A stretch of DNA of 64,000 nucleotides from an uncultured Alcanivorax sp. (GTDB taxonomy: Bacteria; Pseudomonadota; Gammaproteobacteria; Pseudomonadales; Alcanivoracaceae), in NCBI RefSeq assembly GCF_947258575.1, contig NZ_CAMYIV010000002.1, positions 124,001 through 188,000 on the forward strand. The letters are read 5' to 3'. Shown here piece by piece: positions 8,475 to 18,426 of the stretch. Position 1 is the first letter of the stretch. Every line of letters begins with the position of its first letter. The notes below the pieces were generated by a model, which did no database searches, had not been told where the DNA came from, and worked only from the letters and a program-made list of their open reading frames with translations. The translations under genes were made by a program, and so were the position numbers.

Positions 8475-9401
8475 CTACCGGCGTGCATCCCAGTCAATAG
8501 AGAAGCCGCCTTGCGATTCTTCCTCCACTTCCTCGACCTTCTGCTCGGCCTCGTCAGCCTGTTCCTGTACGTCGGCCTTTACCTGTTGTTCGGCTTCGTT
8601 GACCTTTTGCTCTGCGTCAGCGGCGGCCTGGTCGGTCTGTTGCTCGGCATCAGCAGTCGCGTCAGCCGCTTTTGCTTCTACCTGCTTGGCTTCGGCTTTT
8701 GCTGCCTCAGCGGTTTCTTCGGCCTGTTGCTGCTTTTTGGCGGCAGCCTGCTCGGGAGTCACTTCGCCGGCGATGATGATGCGACCGGTAACCGGGTCAA
8801 AGCGAAATTCGCCGTCGGCCGGGGGTTGCTCTGTGGATTGGGGTGGGGTGGCCGGTTCTGTCACCGCCTCCTGCGCATCCTCTGTAACCTTCGCTTGTGG
8901 CTTGGGAGTCGGTTCGGACTCTGGCGCCGGTTCAGGGGCCTGTTGCGAGGCTTCTGGTTCTGCAGTCTTGCTGGTGGCAGGTTCTGGCTGGGCCGGGGCG
9001 TCTTGTTCCGTTTCCGCGCCAACAAAGCTGCCGGTTACCGGATCGAACATGGGCGGGGCGGCGCTCTCCGGCGCTGCTTGCTGTTCCTGTTCAGTGTCGG
9101 CTGGGGTTTCCTCAATAGCAGGCAGTTGCCGAGTGCCGGACACCACATCCGGTGCGGCACTAGCCGGGCGGTCGACCACAGTATGCAGGCTGATGCCGTT
9201 TTCGAAGTAGACGGTGAAGCCGTCGTAGTTCCAGCGGGTAATGGCCGGTGAGCCCACCGGGCCCCGGACGGAGGCGGGTGAACCGAAGTCTGCCCGTACC
9301 TGCGCTTCTGACATGCCGCGCTGGGGAGCCTCTGCGGCCTGGGTTGTAACAGGCATGGCCAGCGCTGCCGAGGCCAGCAGCGTCATTATTCTTATCTTCA
9401 T
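8475..9401 (-). CDS. Secreted BamE/SmpA-like protein with Glu/Ala-rich tail
   Basis: A 308-residue protein with a cleavable signal peptide (MKIRIMTLLASAALAMPVTTQA, then AEAP). Residues about 29-75 look like a short BamE/SmpA/OmlA-type fold (GMSEAQVRADFGSPASVRGP, then ITRWNYDGFTVYFENG). A low-complexity Pro/Glu/Gln region follows, containing two copies of FDPVTG (after PPM and after EFR). The C-terminal ~100 residues are Ala/Glu/Gln/Lys rich and predicted coiled coil, ending in GGFSIDWDARR. It has no lipobox, so it is probably a soluble periplasmic protein. I do not recognise a named family for the whole protein. Confidence 0.6.
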   Translation of the reverse strand: MKIRIMTLLASAALAMPVTTQAAEAPQRGMSEAQVRADFGSPASVRGPVGSPAITRWNYDGFTVYFENGISLHTVVDRPASAAPDVVSGTRQLPAIEETPADTEQEQQAAPESAAPPMFDPVTGSFVGAETEQDAPAQPEPATSKTAEPEASQQAPEPAPESEPTPKPQAKVTEDAQEAVTEPATPPQSTEQPPADGEFRFDPVTGRIIIAGEVTPEQAAAKKQQQAEETAEAAKAEAKQVEAKAADATADAEQQTDQAAADAEQKVNEAEQQVKADVQEQADEAEQKVEEVEEESQGGFSIDWDARR

Positions 9402-9561
9402 TTTTTCCCCCGGCGAGATGTATTTTCTTTCGATATTAGAAAGTTACAGACGCTTATTCAACCATTTTGCTAGATCATGAGCGCGGACACTGTTCACAAA
9501 GCAGAATGAGTAATGTAGCAGTTTTCCAGAGCCGTGGTATTTGTCCCGGGTTTCGGGTTAA

Positions 9562-10806
9562 ATGCGCTCCATGTTTCGACCTCTATCCTTTTATGTGGGG
9601 CTGCGCTACACCGGCGCCCGCGCCCGCAACAGTTTTATATCCGTGATTACGCTGATTTCCGCATTGGGTCTGATGCTGGGGGTTGCCGTACTGATCACGG
9701 TCCTTTCCGTTATGAATGGTTTTGACCGGGAATTGCAGACGCGCATTCTTGGCATGGTGACCCATTTGTCCGTGCAGGGGCGCGAGCCGGTCCAGGACTG
9801 GCAGGCGCTGGCCAACCGGCTGGGGCATCACGATGAGATTGAAGCCGTGGCGCCCTTTGTGGAGCTGGAGGGCATGCTCAGCCATCGTGGCAATGTTGCC
9901 GGTGCCATGATCAACGGCATCGAGCCCCGGGCCGAGCGCAAGGTATCCATCGTTGGCGATTTCATGGAGCAGGGCGAGCTGGAAAAGCTGGCCCCCGGCG
10001 AGTTTGGCATGGTGCTCGGCTATGGCCTGGCCCGTCGTCTTGGCGCCGAACTGGGGGACAAGGTTACCCTGGTACTGCCGGAAGCCACCATTTCCCCTGC
10101 CGGGGTGATGCCCCGTTTCAAGCGTTTCACCGTCACCGGGATATTCCGGGTGCGGGCGGAAGTGGATTCCCTGTATGCCTACGTCAATGTGCAGGACGCT
10201 GCCAAGCTGGCCCGCCAGGCGGGGACTGTACAGGGCGTGCGGCTGAAGCTTGATGACCTGTTCAGCGCCCCGGCCATGGGCTGGACGCTGCAGCAGGAGC
10301 TGGGCCCCAATTACTACACCCGGGACTGGACCCGCAGCCACGGCAACCTGTTCCAGGCCATCAAGATGGAAAAGACCATGATGACGCTGTTGCTCAGCTT
10401 TATCGTGGCAGTGGCGGCGTTCAATATCATTTCCAGCCAGGTGATGCTGGTCACCGAGAAGCGCGGCAATATTGCAGTGCTGCGTACCCTGGGGGCCTCG
10501 CCGGGTACCATCATGCGTATCTTCATGGTCCAGGGCACCGTCATCGGCTTTGCCGGTACCTTGCTGGGCACTGGCCTTGGTGTGCTGTTGGCCACCAATG
10601 TGAGCAAGCTGGCTGAGTGGGTGGAGAAGACTTTCAATACCCGCCTGTTTGACGCCTATTTTGTGAACTATCTTCCCTCGGAGCTGCAGTGGTCCGACGT
10701 GATCACTATCGTCTCCATTGCCCTGGTGATCAGCTTTTCTGCCACCCTTTACCCATCCTGGCGTGCCAGCCGGGTGCAACCGGCGGAGGCCCTGCGTTAT
10801 GAATGA
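9562..10806 (+). CDS. lolC: Lipoprotein-releasing ABC transporter permease, LolC/LolE family
   Basis: A 414-residue inner-membrane protein of the Lol system, which extracts outer-membrane lipoproteins and passes them to LolA. One transmembrane helix is near residues 25-48 ([23 protein letters not shown]), a large periplasmic domain follows, and three helices lie at about 270-390. The segment [18 protein letters not shown] corresponds to the LolC 'hook' that docks LolA. Only one such permease is encoded here, followed directly by lolD (8-bp overlap); no lolE follows. It may therefore be the single LolF-type permease acting as a homodimer (inference). Confidence 0.88.
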   Translation: MRSMFRPLSFYVGLRYTGARARNSFISVITLISALGLMLGVAVLITVLSVMNGFDRELQTRILGMVTHLSVQGREPVQDWQALANRLGHHDEIEAVAPFVELEGMLSHRGNVAGAMINGIEPRAERKVSIVGDFMEQGELEKLAPGEFGMVLGYGLARRLGAELGDKVTLVLPEATISPAGVMPRFKRFTVTGIFRVRAEVDSLYAYVNVQDAAKLARQAGTVQGVRLKLDDLFSAPAMGWTLQQELGPNYYTRDWTRSHGNLFQAIKMEKTMMTLLLSFIVAVAAFNIISSQVMLVTEKRGNIAVLRTLGASPGTIMRIFMVQGTVIGFAGTLLGTGLGVLLATNVSKLAEWVEKTFNTRLFDAYFVNYLPSELQWSDVITIVSIALVISFSATLYPSWRASRVQPAEALRYE

Positions 10807-11506
10807 TTCCCGCAATGCCACCGGCACCGGTGTCGTGCTGCAAGCCGAGAAACTGGTGAAGAGCTACGACGAAGGCAACAACGAGCTCGAAGTGCTCAGC
10901 GGTGTGGATCTGACCGTGACCCAGGGAGATATCCTGGCGATCATCGGCACTTCCGGCTCGGGCAAGTCCACCTTGCTGAATCTACTGGGGGGCCTGGATC
11001 GGGCAACCCGTGGCAGTGTCTCCATTGCTGGCAATGCGCTGGCGACCATGAGTGATCGTGACACTGGCAAGCTGCGCAATCGCTATCTGGGCTTCGTCTA
11101 CCAGTTTCATCACCTGTTGCCGGAATTCACTGCGTTGGAGAACGTGGCCATGCCGCTGCTGATTCGTGGTGACAGCCCGGCAAGCTGCCAGGAGAAGGCG
11201 GCGGCCACTCTGGAGAAGGTAGGGCTGAAGCATCGTCTCAAGCACAAGCCGTCGGCACTGAGTGGCGGGGAGCGCCAGCGGGTAGCCATTGCCCGGGCTC
11301 TGGTGACGGAGCCGGCCCTGGTGATGGCGGACGAGCCCACCGGCAATCTGGATGAGCGAACCGCTGCCCAGGTGCAGGCACTGATGTTGGAGCTCAACGA
11401 CACTTTGGGTACCGCGTTCATGATCGTTACCCACGACCGGGAATTTGCTTCCCGTTGCCCGCAGCAATACGAGCTGCATGATGGCTTACTGCGGCGGCTC
11501 GACTGA
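10799..11506 (+). CDS. lolD: Lipoprotein-releasing ABC transporter ATPase
   Basis: A 235-residue ABC ATPase that powers lipoprotein release. Walker A is GTSGSGKST, the signature is [15 protein letters not shown], Walker B is [13 protein letters not shown], and the switch His is in VTHDREF. The Q-loop region reads [21 protein letters not shown], the MacB/LolD pattern. I start at ATG 10799, overlapping the lolC stop by 8 bp; a longer frame from 10763 lies inside lolC and is unlikely. Its 3' end overlaps the convergent DUF2062 gene by 21 bp. Confidence 0.93.
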   Translation: MNDSRNATGTGVVLQAEKLVKSYDEGNNELEVLSGVDLTVTQGDILAIIGTSGSGKSTLLNLLGGLDRATRGSVSIAGNALATMSDRDTGKLRNRYLGFVYQFHHLLPEFTALENVAMPLLIRGDSPASCQEKAAATLEKVGLKHRLKHKPSALSGGERQRVAIARALVTEPALVMADEPTGNLDERTAAQVQALMLELNDTLGTAFMIVTHDREFASRCPQQYELHDGLLRRLD

Positions 11507-12064
11507 GTCGTCGCCCTCGGTCGTTTTTTCTTCTTCCTGTTTGCGCGCTTCCCGTCGCAGCACTCTGGCGCGTCGGTGGGCACGCAGATTCCAGCTGCGT
11601 ACCACGGCCAGTCGCCAGGCCACTTTCACGGCGGCATAGGCGAGCCCGCCAAATACCATCGCGCAAATCACTGACCCCAGCCATAGCGGCACCAGCTGCT
11701 CCACAAACCAGGCCACGGTGATGCCTTCGCCGGTATGGGGCGGCATGCCCAGCATCCAGGCGCCAATGCGGTAAGTGAAATAGAAAATCGGTACGTAGGT
11801 GACCGGATTGGAGATCCACACCAGCACCACTGATAGCGGCAGGTTGCAGTGGAAGCGCACAGCGAGCAGGGCGGCCAGGCCCATCTGCAAGGGAATGGGC
11901 AGCAGCGCAGTAAATACCCCGATAAAGGCGGCACCGGCCAGTGAGCGCCGGTTGATATGCCACAGGTTCGGATCGGCCAATACCTCACCCAGAAAGCTCA
12001 ACGCTTTGTGTTCGCGCAGGCGATCCGGTTTTGGCAGGTATTTTCGGAAGATCCGTTTTGGCAT
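11486..12064 (-). CDS. DUF2062 membrane protein
   Basis: A 192-residue inner-membrane protein of the DUF2062 family. Seen: the basic N-terminus, then the family signature [27 protein letters not shown], a second hydrophobic segment with [20 protein letters not shown], and a third helix around 115-140. The C-terminus is charged ([17 protein letters not shown]). The gene lies between lolD and comEC as in pseudomonads. Function unknown; the conserved Pro-rich membrane segments suggest a structural or transport role. Confidence 0.82.
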   Translation of the reverse strand: MPKRIFRKYLPKPDRLREHKALSFLGEVLADPNLWHINRRSLAGAAFIGVFTALLPIPLQMGLAALLAVRFHCNLPLSVVLVWISNPVTYVPIFYFTYRIGAWMLGMPPHTGEGITVAWFVEQLVPLWLGSVICAMVFGGLAYAAVKVAWRLAVVRSWNLRAHRRARVLRREARKQEEEKTTEGDDSVEPPQ

Positions 12065-12362
12065 GAACTCACGTCTGCAGACCGTGTCGGGAAAATCCCG
12101 TAAATGTCGTGTCGGTATCAGCTTAGGTGCCCGGCAGGCGGGGTACCACCCGACTTGTGTTATGCGTTGGAAGCCTCGTCAGAGGTTTCATGGCGCATGG
12201 CGGGCATGAGATAGCGTCAGAAACTTACCTGGCTGCACCCCGCGGCTGGCTATTATGCCCGGATCGGAAAAAAAGGCATACACCTACACGGGGCTTTGTG
12301 TCTCCTGGACATCATACAAAGACTGACCGTGAAGAAAGCGACTATTTTCCACCGGAGCATGG
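12065..12362. other. Divergent intergenic region, DUF2062 / comEC
   Basis: About 300 bp between two divergent genes. A perfect 10-bp palindrome GTCTGCAGAC is at 12069-12078, next to the DUF2062 start. A TATTAT -10-like box is near 12250 without a convincing -35. No ORF of credible length and no RNA structure is seen; it is most likely a two-way promoter region. Confidence 0.4.
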
Positions 12363-14588
12363 ATGCGATTGTGGTGTTTATCGGCGGCGGTGGCGACAGC
12401 ATGCTGGCTGGGCGTGTTGTGGCCGCTGCCGGTACTGTTGGTAGTAGCGGTTCTGGGTTGGCGGCGCGGGCGGCGTTGGCTGGTATGGTTGCCGCTGCTG
12501 TGGTGTTACGGCGTGGTGCAACTGCACAGTGGCGTGTCAGCAAGGTTGCCTGCTTCCCTGGAAGGGGAAACCCTGGCCATGCAAGGCGAGGTGGTGGGGC
12601 TGCCGGCCACGATTAACGAGTTTCGTTTCGGCCGTTGGCGATATCGCCAGACGCTGACGCTGGATGTTTGGGGCTCAAGCCGCTGGCCCGGGATCCACCG
12701 TATTCGGGTGAATGCCTATGAGCTGCCGGTGCAGGTGACGGCAGATCAGCGGCTTGCACTGATGGTGAAGCTGAAAGCCCCCCGTGGCGTCTACAATGTC
12801 ACCGGGGTGGATGCGGCCCGGCGGGACCTGGCTGCGGGCATTGATGCACGGGGAACGGTGCAGTCGTGGACCGTGCAAGGTAGTGATAAGGGGCTGGATC
12901 GTTGGCGACAGTGGTTGTCGGACTGGGTGGTAGAGCAGGTATCCGTGTCGCCGGCGGGCAGGGCGATCCTGCCGGCCCTGGTGGTGGGTGATCGGTCGAG
13001 GTTGTCCAGCCAGCTGTGGCAACAATTTCAGCTCACCGGTGGTGCCCACTTGCTGGCCATTTCCGGGCTGCATATCGCCATTGTGGCCGGTTGGTTTTGG
13101 TGGTTGGGCCGCTGGTTGCTGGGGCCGGTGGTGCAGCGCTTGGTTCCGGGGTTAACCGCTTTTACGTTGCAGCAACTGGCCTGGGGGCCGGCACTGGTGG
13201 CGGCACTGGGTTATGCCGCCCTGGCCGGATTCAGCCTGCCCACAGTACGCGCGGTGATCATGCTGGCGGTGGTGGCGGTGGCGCAGTGTGCTCGCGTGTC
13301 TGTGCCATTGTGGAAGAGCCTCGGGGTGGCGCTGCTGATGGTATTGCTGCTGTTTCCTCTGTCGGCGCTCTCGGAAAGCCTGTGGTTGTCGTTCGGCGCC
13401 GTGGCCGCCATTGCCATGCTGGTGACCAGTCATGGGGCCCGCTGGTTACTCGTGCTGCTGCCGGTGATGATGGCTATGCTCGGTGCCATTCTATTTCAGC
13501 AATGGTCAATCAGTGCGCCACTGGCCAACCTGGTTCTGATCCCCTTGTATACCTGCATCGTGGTGCCGCTGGCCTTGCTGGGTAGCCTGTTGCAGCAGGG
13601 CTGGCTTGTGCAGGGGGCGGCCACCGGTACGGAGTTGTCTGCGTGGCTGATGGCATCGCTGGCGTCCTCGACCAGTGCCTGGCGGTTACCGTTGCCAACG
13701 GCAACCAGTGGGCTGTTTGCGATGGTGGCACTGGCTCTGCTGCTGGTGCCGGCATTGCCGTTTCCACGGCGGTTGCTGCCGATCCTGTTGTTGCCCTGGT
13801 TGTGTCAGCGACCCGCGTCATTACCCGAGGGGGAGTGGCAGTTGGTGGCGTTTGATGTGGGGCAGGGGCTGGCGTTGGCGGTGCGCACCCGGGAGCATCT
13901 ACTGATTTACGATACCGGGGCTTCATGGCCCGGTGACAGTATGGCCCGGCGCATTATACTGCCGTGGCTGGCCCGCCAGGGACTGACGCCGGATCGCATT
14001 ATTATCAGCCACGGGGACAATGATCATGCCGGTGGCATGAAGGTGTTAGCCGGTATGGCGCCGGTGTTGAGCGGTGAGCCGCAACGTGTGCCGAATAGCG
14101 AGGCATGTAGGGCGGGGCAGCAGTGGGGCTGGGATGGCGTGACGTTTACGCTGCTATGGCCCGGGCCGAAGGAGGTGCCGGGCAACGAGTCAAGCTGTGT
14201 ACTGCAGGTGTCCGGCGCCGGGAGATCGTTGCTGATCCCCGGTGATATTGGCAAACAAAGTGAATATCGATTGCTGGGTTCGCTGCCGCGCACGGATTTG
14301 CTGGTGGTGGCGCACCATGGCAGCAACAGCAGTACCAGTGCAGCCCTGTTGCGACAGGTGCAGCCCGCCTATGCGCTGGTCAGTGCCGGTTATCGGAATC
14401 GTTTTCATCACCCGCACCCGCAGGTGCTGCAACGGCTGGGCAATGCCGGGGTCACAGTTCTACGCACCGACCGGGATGGCATGATTGTGTTTCGCTGGGG
14501 TGCCGCTGATAATGTGCCGCTTATAACAACATGGCGCCAATTTCGTGAAAGACCCTGGCATCGGCCAGCGGCCTGGCGTTTCTGGTAA
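12363..14588 (+). CDS. comEC: DNA internalization channel ComEC/Rec2
   Basis: A 741-residue polytopic protein that forms the inner-membrane pore for DNA entry during natural transformation. Order: short N-terminal helices, an OB-like region around 60-150, the Competence domain with LTGGAHLLAISGLHIAIVAGW near 220-240 and many hydrophobic segments to about 480, then a C-terminal metallo-beta-lactamase domain with the metal motif SHGDNDHAGGM and later HHGSNSSTS. The length and domain set are complete. The gene position between DUF2062 and exbB is the pseudomonad arrangement. No type IV pilus assembly genes are in this window. Confidence 0.92.
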   Translation: MRLWCLSAAVATACWLGVLWPLPVLLVVAVLGWRRGRRWLVWLPLLWCYGVVQLHSGVSARLPASLEGETLAMQGEVVGLPATINEFRFGRWRYRQTLTLDVWGSSRWPGIHRIRVNAYELPVQVTADQRLALMVKLKAPRGVYNVTGVDAARRDLAAGIDARGTVQSWTVQGSDKGLDRWRQWLSDWVVEQVSVSPAGRAILPALVVGDRSRLSSQLWQQFQLTGGAHLLAISGLHIAIVAGWFWWLGRWLLGPVVQRLVPGLTAFTLQQLAWGPALVAALGYAALAGFSLPTVRAVIMLAVVAVAQCARVSVPLWKSLGVALLMVLLLFPLSALSESLWLSFGAVAAIAMLVTSHGARWLLVLLPVMMAMLGAILFQQWSISAPLANLVLIPLYTCIVVPLALLGSLLQQGWLVQGAATGTELSAWLMASLASSTSAWRLPLPTATSGLFAMVALALLLVPALPFPRRLLPILLLPWLCQRPASLPEGEWQLVAFDVGQGLALAVRTREHLLIYDTGASWPGDSMARRIILPWLARQGLTPDRIIISHGDNDHAGGMKVLAGMAPVLSGEPQRVPNSEACRAGQQWGWDGVTFTLLWPGPKEVPGNESSCVLQVSGAGRSLLIPGDIGKQSEYRLLGSLPRTDLLVVAHHGSNSSTSAALLRQVQPAYALVSAGYRNRFHHPHPQVLQRLGNAGVTVLRTDRDGMIVFRWGAADNVPLITTWRQFRERPWHRPAAWRFW

Positions 14589-14644
14589 CGATTAACCCGA
14601 CGCGCGCTCTTAAAGCGACGCCGTGAGTGAGGGGAGAAGTTAAG

Positions 14645-15274
14645 GTGCAGGATCTTGTGCAGTCCGGGGGTTGGATGATGCTCCCGATCTTGATCTGTTC
14701 GGTGGTGGCTCTTGCCATTGTGGTGGAACGTTTCTGGACCCTGCGTCCGAGCAAGTTGGCGCCGGCAGATACCGTGCCGCAGGTGCAGACGCTGCTCAAG
14801 CGGGGTCTTCTCAACGAGGGCAATCTGGTCAAGCTGCGTGACAGCTCGCCGCTGGGTCGCATTCTGGCTACCGGGTTAGCCAATGCCCGCCATGGTCGCG
14901 ACATCATGAAAGAAAGTATCCAGGAAAGTGCCACCAGCGTGGTGCATGAGCTGGAAAAGTTTCTCAGCACTCTGGGCTCCATCGCGGCGATCACGCCGCT
15001 GCTTGGCTTGCTGGGCACAGTGATCGGCATGATCGATGTGTTTGCCGCCATCATGATGCACGGCACCGGTGATGCGGCCCAGTTGGCCGGCGGCATTTCC
15101 CAGGCGCTGCTGACTACTGCTGCTGGCCTGGTGGTGGCGATTCCTGCCATTTTCTTCCACCGTTTCTTTGTTCGTCGCGTGGAAGAAATCACCATGGAAC
15201 TGGAGCAAAGCGCCGTACATGTGGTGGATCTGGTACACGGTGATCGTGAGGCGGATCCGGGGGGCAAGGCGTGA
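14645..15274 (+). CDS. exbB: ExbB/TolQ/MotA-family proton channel protein
   Basis: A 209-residue inner-membrane protein of the MotA/TolQ/ExbB family. Helix 1 is near residues 8-27 (GWMMLPILICSVVALAIVVE); helices 2 and 3 are near 112-135 (IAAITPLLGLLGTVIGMIDVF) and 155-180. With ExbD it forms a proton-driven energiser. I start at GTG 14645, which has GGGGAGAAG at 14631-14639 at good spacing; an upstream GTG at 14627 overlaps that site. It overlaps exbD by 4 bp. Adjacent to msbA/lpxK as in pseudomonads; its TonB-like partner is not in the window. Confidence 0.88.
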   Translation: MQDLVQSGGWMMLPILICSVVALAIVVERFWTLRPSKLAPADTVPQVQTLLKRGLLNEGNLVKLRDSSPLGRILATGLANARHGRDIMKESIQESATSVVHELEKFLSTLGSIAAITPLLGLLGTVIGMIDVFAAIMMHGTGDAAQLAGGISQALLTTAAGLVVAIPAIFFHRFFVRRVEEITMELEQSAVHVVDLVHGDREADPGGKA

Positions 15275-15696
15275 AGTTTCCCCGGCCCAGCCAGGAGGAA
15301 ATCAGCGTTAACCTGACACCACTGATTGATGTGGTGTTCCTGCTGCTGATTTTTTTCATGGTTTCTACCACGTTTGATGACAAGACCCAGTTGTCCATCA
15401 CGTTGCCGGAGGCTGAAGCGGCGCCGTTGGCGCAGTCTTCGGACCAGGTGGAGGTGACGATCACGTCGACCGGCGATTATCTGGTCAATGGCGAAAAGCT
15501 GGCGGCCAGTGATAGCAAGACGCTGCGCACCGCGCTGCTGAAACTGGGGCAGGAAAAAACCGACTTGCCGCTGCAAATCTATGCGGATGCCAATGTGGCC
15601 TATCAGTCGGTGGTTCGCGTTTATGACGTGGCCGGACAGCTGGGTTTTGTTAAGCTGTCGCTCACTACTCGCGAATCTCCCAACGAGGCACAATGA
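15271..15696 (+). CDS. exbD: ExbD/TolR-family biopolymer transport protein
   Basis: A 141-residue single-pass protein, the partner of ExbB. The membrane helix includes the essential Asp in VNLTPLIDVVFLLLIFFMVSTTF (Asp19 or so). The rest is the periplasmic TolR/ExbD domain, with SDSKTLRTALLKLGQ and PLQIYADANVAYQSVVRVYDVAGQLG. It overlaps exbB upstream and msbA downstream by 4 bp each, so the three are translationally coupled. Confidence 0.9.
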   Translation: MKFPRPSQEEISVNLTPLIDVVFLLLIFFMVSTTFDDKTQLSITLPEAEAAPLAQSSDQVEVTITSTGDYLVNGEKLAASDSKTLRTALLKLGQEKTDLPLQIYADANVAYQSVVRVYDVAGQLGFVKLSLTTRESPNEAQ

Positions 15697-17435
15697 GTCA
15701 ATCCTCTGTGGACGTGTGGCCGACCTACAAGCGGCTGCTCAGTTATGTTCGACCGTACTGGTTGATGCTGGTCATCAGCGTCATTGGTTATGCGCTCTAC
15801 GCGGCGACTCAGGCCGGCGCTGCCCAGCTTGCCGGCTTCCTTGGTGAAACCATTGTCGAGCCCACTGAGACCCGGGTCCTACTGGTATCTATCGCGCCAC
15901 TGGTACTGGTGATTTTCCAGGGCCTGGGCCAGTTCATGGGCAGCTACTCCATGAACTGGGTGGCCCAGCAGCTGGTGTATGTATTACGCAATGACGTCTT
16001 TGGCCATGTGCTGCGTTTGCCTCAGTCGGAATATCATCGCAATGCGTCCGGGCGCATCATGTCGAAAATCATTTTCGACGCCCAGCAGGTCACCAGTGCC
16101 GGTACCGATGCCATCATCGTGATTATCCGCGAAGGGCTTACGGTGATTGGGCTGACCTCCTTTTTGCTCTGGCAGAACTGGAAGCTGACTCTGATCCTGG
16201 TGGCAGTGGCGCCATTGATTGCTCTGGTGGTGAATGTCACCAGCAAGCGCTTTCGCAAGATCAGTCGTCGTATCCAGTCTTCCATGGCCAACATTACCCA
16301 TTTTCTCGGCGAAGCTATCGAGGGCAGTGGGGAAGTGAAAATCTTTGGTGCCCAGGAGCAGGAAGCCGATCGTTTTCACGGCGTCAGCCGCAGCTTTGCC
16401 AAGCAGAATGTGAAACTCAACGCCAGCAAGATTGCCAGCACGGTGATCGTGCAGTTGTTTGTGGCAGTGGGCATCGGTGCGATCACCTTTCTCTACATAA
16501 ACCTGATGGGCGAAGATCTTTCCGTGGGTGGGTTTCTGTCCTATATCGCCGCTGCCGGCATGATCCAGAAACCGCTCAAGCAGCTCACGGATGTGAACGT
16601 GAAAGTGCAGCGTGGGGTGACCGGTGCGTCCAGTCTGTTCGAATTGCTGGATACCGAACAGGAAGAGGATGCCGGTACCTATGTACTGCCAACCAAGGCA
16701 CGTGGGGATATCGAGTTTGACGGCGTCACCTATGGTTATGATCCGGCGCAACCGGTTCTCAGGAATCTGAGTTTCTCCATCAAGTCCGGTGAAACCGTGG
16801 CACTGGTCGGGCGATCCGGGGCAGGGAAGAGCACCATCAGTGCCATGTTGCCCCGCTTCTTCGATCCGGATCAGGGCCGCATTCTGCTTGATGGCGTACC
16901 GCTGCCGGAAATCCAGCTTACCGACCTGCGTCACCAGATTGCCATGGTCAGTCAGCGGGTGGTGCTGTTCAACGATACCGTGCGCAACAACATCGCCTAT
17001 GGTGAGCTTCGTGGCGTGGATGATGCAGCGATTGAACAGGCCGCCCGTGACGCTCATGCCTGGCGCTTTATCGAGCAGCTGGAGTATGGCCTGGATACCC
17101 GGCTTGGGCAGGACGGGGTGCAACTTTCCGGTGGCCAGCGCCAGCGAATTGCCATTGCTCGCGCGTTGTTGAAAGACGCACCGATTCTGATTCTGGACGA
17201 GGCCACCAGTGCCCTGGATACGGAATCCGAGCACCATATCCAGCAGGCGCTGGAACAGGTCATGGCCGGGAGAACCACGCTGGTAATTGCCCACCGTCTC
17301 TCCACTATTGAAAAGGCCGACCGGATTCTGGTGCTGGATCAGGGGCAGCTGATCGAGCAAGGCTCCCATCAGGAGCTGCTGGACAGGAATGGTCTTTACA
17401 CCCAGCTGTACCGCATGGATTTTGCCGAGGAGTAG
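15693..17435 (+). CDS. msbA: Lipid A export ATP-binding/permease protein MsbA
   Basis: A 580-residue ABC half-transporter that flips core-lipid A across the inner membrane. Six transmembrane helices lie in residues about 20-320; the C-terminal ATPase domain has Walker A GRSGAGKST, signature LSGGQRQRIAIARAL, Walker B PILILDEATSALD and the H-loop in VIAHRLSTIE. Length equals that of E. coli MsbA (582). It is followed by lpxK 7 bp downstream, the conserved lipid A pairing. Confidence 0.93.
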   Translation: MSQSSVDVWPTYKRLLSYVRPYWLMLVISVIGYALYAATQAGAAQLAGFLGETIVEPTETRVLLVSIAPLVLVIFQGLGQFMGSYSMNWVAQQLVYVLRNDVFGHVLRLPQSEYHRNASGRIMSKIIFDAQQVTSAGTDAIIVIIREGLTVIGLTSFLLWQNWKLTLILVAVAPLIALVVNVTSKRFRKISRRIQSSMANITHFLGEAIEGSGEVKIFGAQEQEADRFHGVSRSFAKQNVKLNASKIASTVIVQLFVAVGIGAITFLYINLMGEDLSVGGFLSYIAAAGMIQKPLKQLTDVNVKVQRGVTGASSLFELLDTEQEEDAGTYVLPTKARGDIEFDGVTYGYDPAQPVLRNLSFSIKSGETVALVGRSGAGKSTISAMLPRFFDPDQGRILLDGVPLPEIQLTDLRHQIAMVSQRVVLFNDTVRNNIAYGELRGVDDAAIEQAARDAHAWRFIEQLEYGLDTRLGQDGVQLSGGQRQRIAIARALLKDAPILILDEATSALDTESEHHIQQALEQVMAGRTTLVIAHRLSTIEKADRILVLDQGQLIEQGSHQELLDRNGLYTQLYRMDFAEE

Positions 17436-17442
17436 GTTGGCC

Positions 17443-18426
17443 ATGGGCTCTCTGAGCGAATGGATTCAACAGGGCTGGTACAAGGGTAGCCCCTGGCTGG
17501 TGCCGCTGCGGCCGTTATCCATGCTGGTGTCCCTGGAAGCCAAGCGACGGCTGCAACGGTTTCGCAAGGAAAAGCCGGCGCCGCCGGTGCCGGTACTGGT
17601 GGTTGGCAATATCACCGTGGGCGGCACCGGCAAGACACCGCTGGTGATTGCCCTGGTGCAGGCCGCCGTTGCCCGTGGATTGAAGGTGGCAGTGGTGTCC
17701 CGGGGGTTCGGTGGCAAGACCGATCAATACCCCCTTCTGGTTACTGCCGACAGCGATGCCCTGGAAGTGGGCGATGAGCCGGTGCTGATTGCCCGCCGCA
17801 CCGGGGTGCCGGTGATTCTGGACCCGGACCGCCGCAACGCCCTGGACGTGGCCATCCGTGACCATGCCCCGGATCTGGTGATCAGCGATGACGGTTTGCA
17901 GCATTATGCTCTGCCGCGCAGCGCGGAAATTGTTGTGGTCGATGGCCAGCGGGGTCTGGGTAATGGCCGCTGCCTGCCGGAAGGCCCCCTGCGCGAGCCG
18001 GCCACCCGCCTCAAGGAAGTGGATTTCGTGGTCAGCACCGGCGGTGGCTGGAGCGGGGCGCATCCGATGATCATGCGCCCTGCGGATATCACCTCGCTGG
18101 CTACCGGGGAAACGCTGGATCATCAGACTTTCCTGCGCGACCATCCCCAGGTTCATGCGGTGGCGGGCATCGGCAATCCCAAGCGGTTTTTCAATCTGCT
18201 CAGCATTCTCGGCCTGAGTACTACCCCCCATGTATTTCCTGATCATCATGCTTTCCAGCCAGCGGACCTGGCGTTTGCCGATGGTCTGCCGGTGCTGATG
18301 ACCGAAAAGGATGCGGTAAAATGCGCCCCCTTCGCCGAGCCACACTGGTGGTACCTGCCGGTGACGGCCAGTCTGCCGGAAGGGTTGCTGGAGCAGATGC
18401 TGGACCGGGCGCTGGGAAAGGAATAG
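17443..18426 (+). CDS. lpxK: Tetraacyldisaccharide 4'-kinase
   Basis: A 327-residue membrane-associated kinase that phosphorylates the 4' position of the lipid A disaccharide. The P-loop is VGNITVGGTGKTPL near residue 50-63. SRGFGG, DGLQHYALPR (with the Asp-x-x-Gln-His catalytic set) and ITSLATGE are the other family blocks. I start at ATG 17443 (MGSLSEWIQ); a longer frame from 17389 overlaps msbA. The stop codon TAG shares its last two bases with the start of a heptad-repeat array. Confidence 0.92.
   Translation: MGSLSEWIQQGWYKGSPWLVPLRPLSMLVSLEAKRRLQRFRKEKPAPPVPVLVVGNITVGGTGKTPLVIALVQAAVARGLKVAVVSRGFGGKTDQYPLLVTADSDALEVGDEPVLIARRTGVPVILDPDRRNALDVAIRDHAPDLVISDDGLQHYALPRSAEIVVVDGQRGLGNGRCLPEGPLREPATRLKEVDFVVSTGGGWSGAHPMIMRPADITSLATGETLDHQTFLRDHPQVHAVAGIGNPKRFFNLLSILGLSTTPHVFPDHHAFQPADLAFADGLPVLMTEKDAVKCAPFAEPHWWYLPVTASLPEGLLEQMLDRALGKE

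Noticed and set aside
9583-10827. A 414-codon minus-strand frame opposite lolC
   Set aside because: Its product is His/Gln-rich with no domain likeness; lolC is clearly the real gene.
15984-17444. A 486-codon minus-strand frame opposite msbA
   Set aside because: It is the complement of the ABC transporter, with typical shadow composition (His, Gln, Gly).
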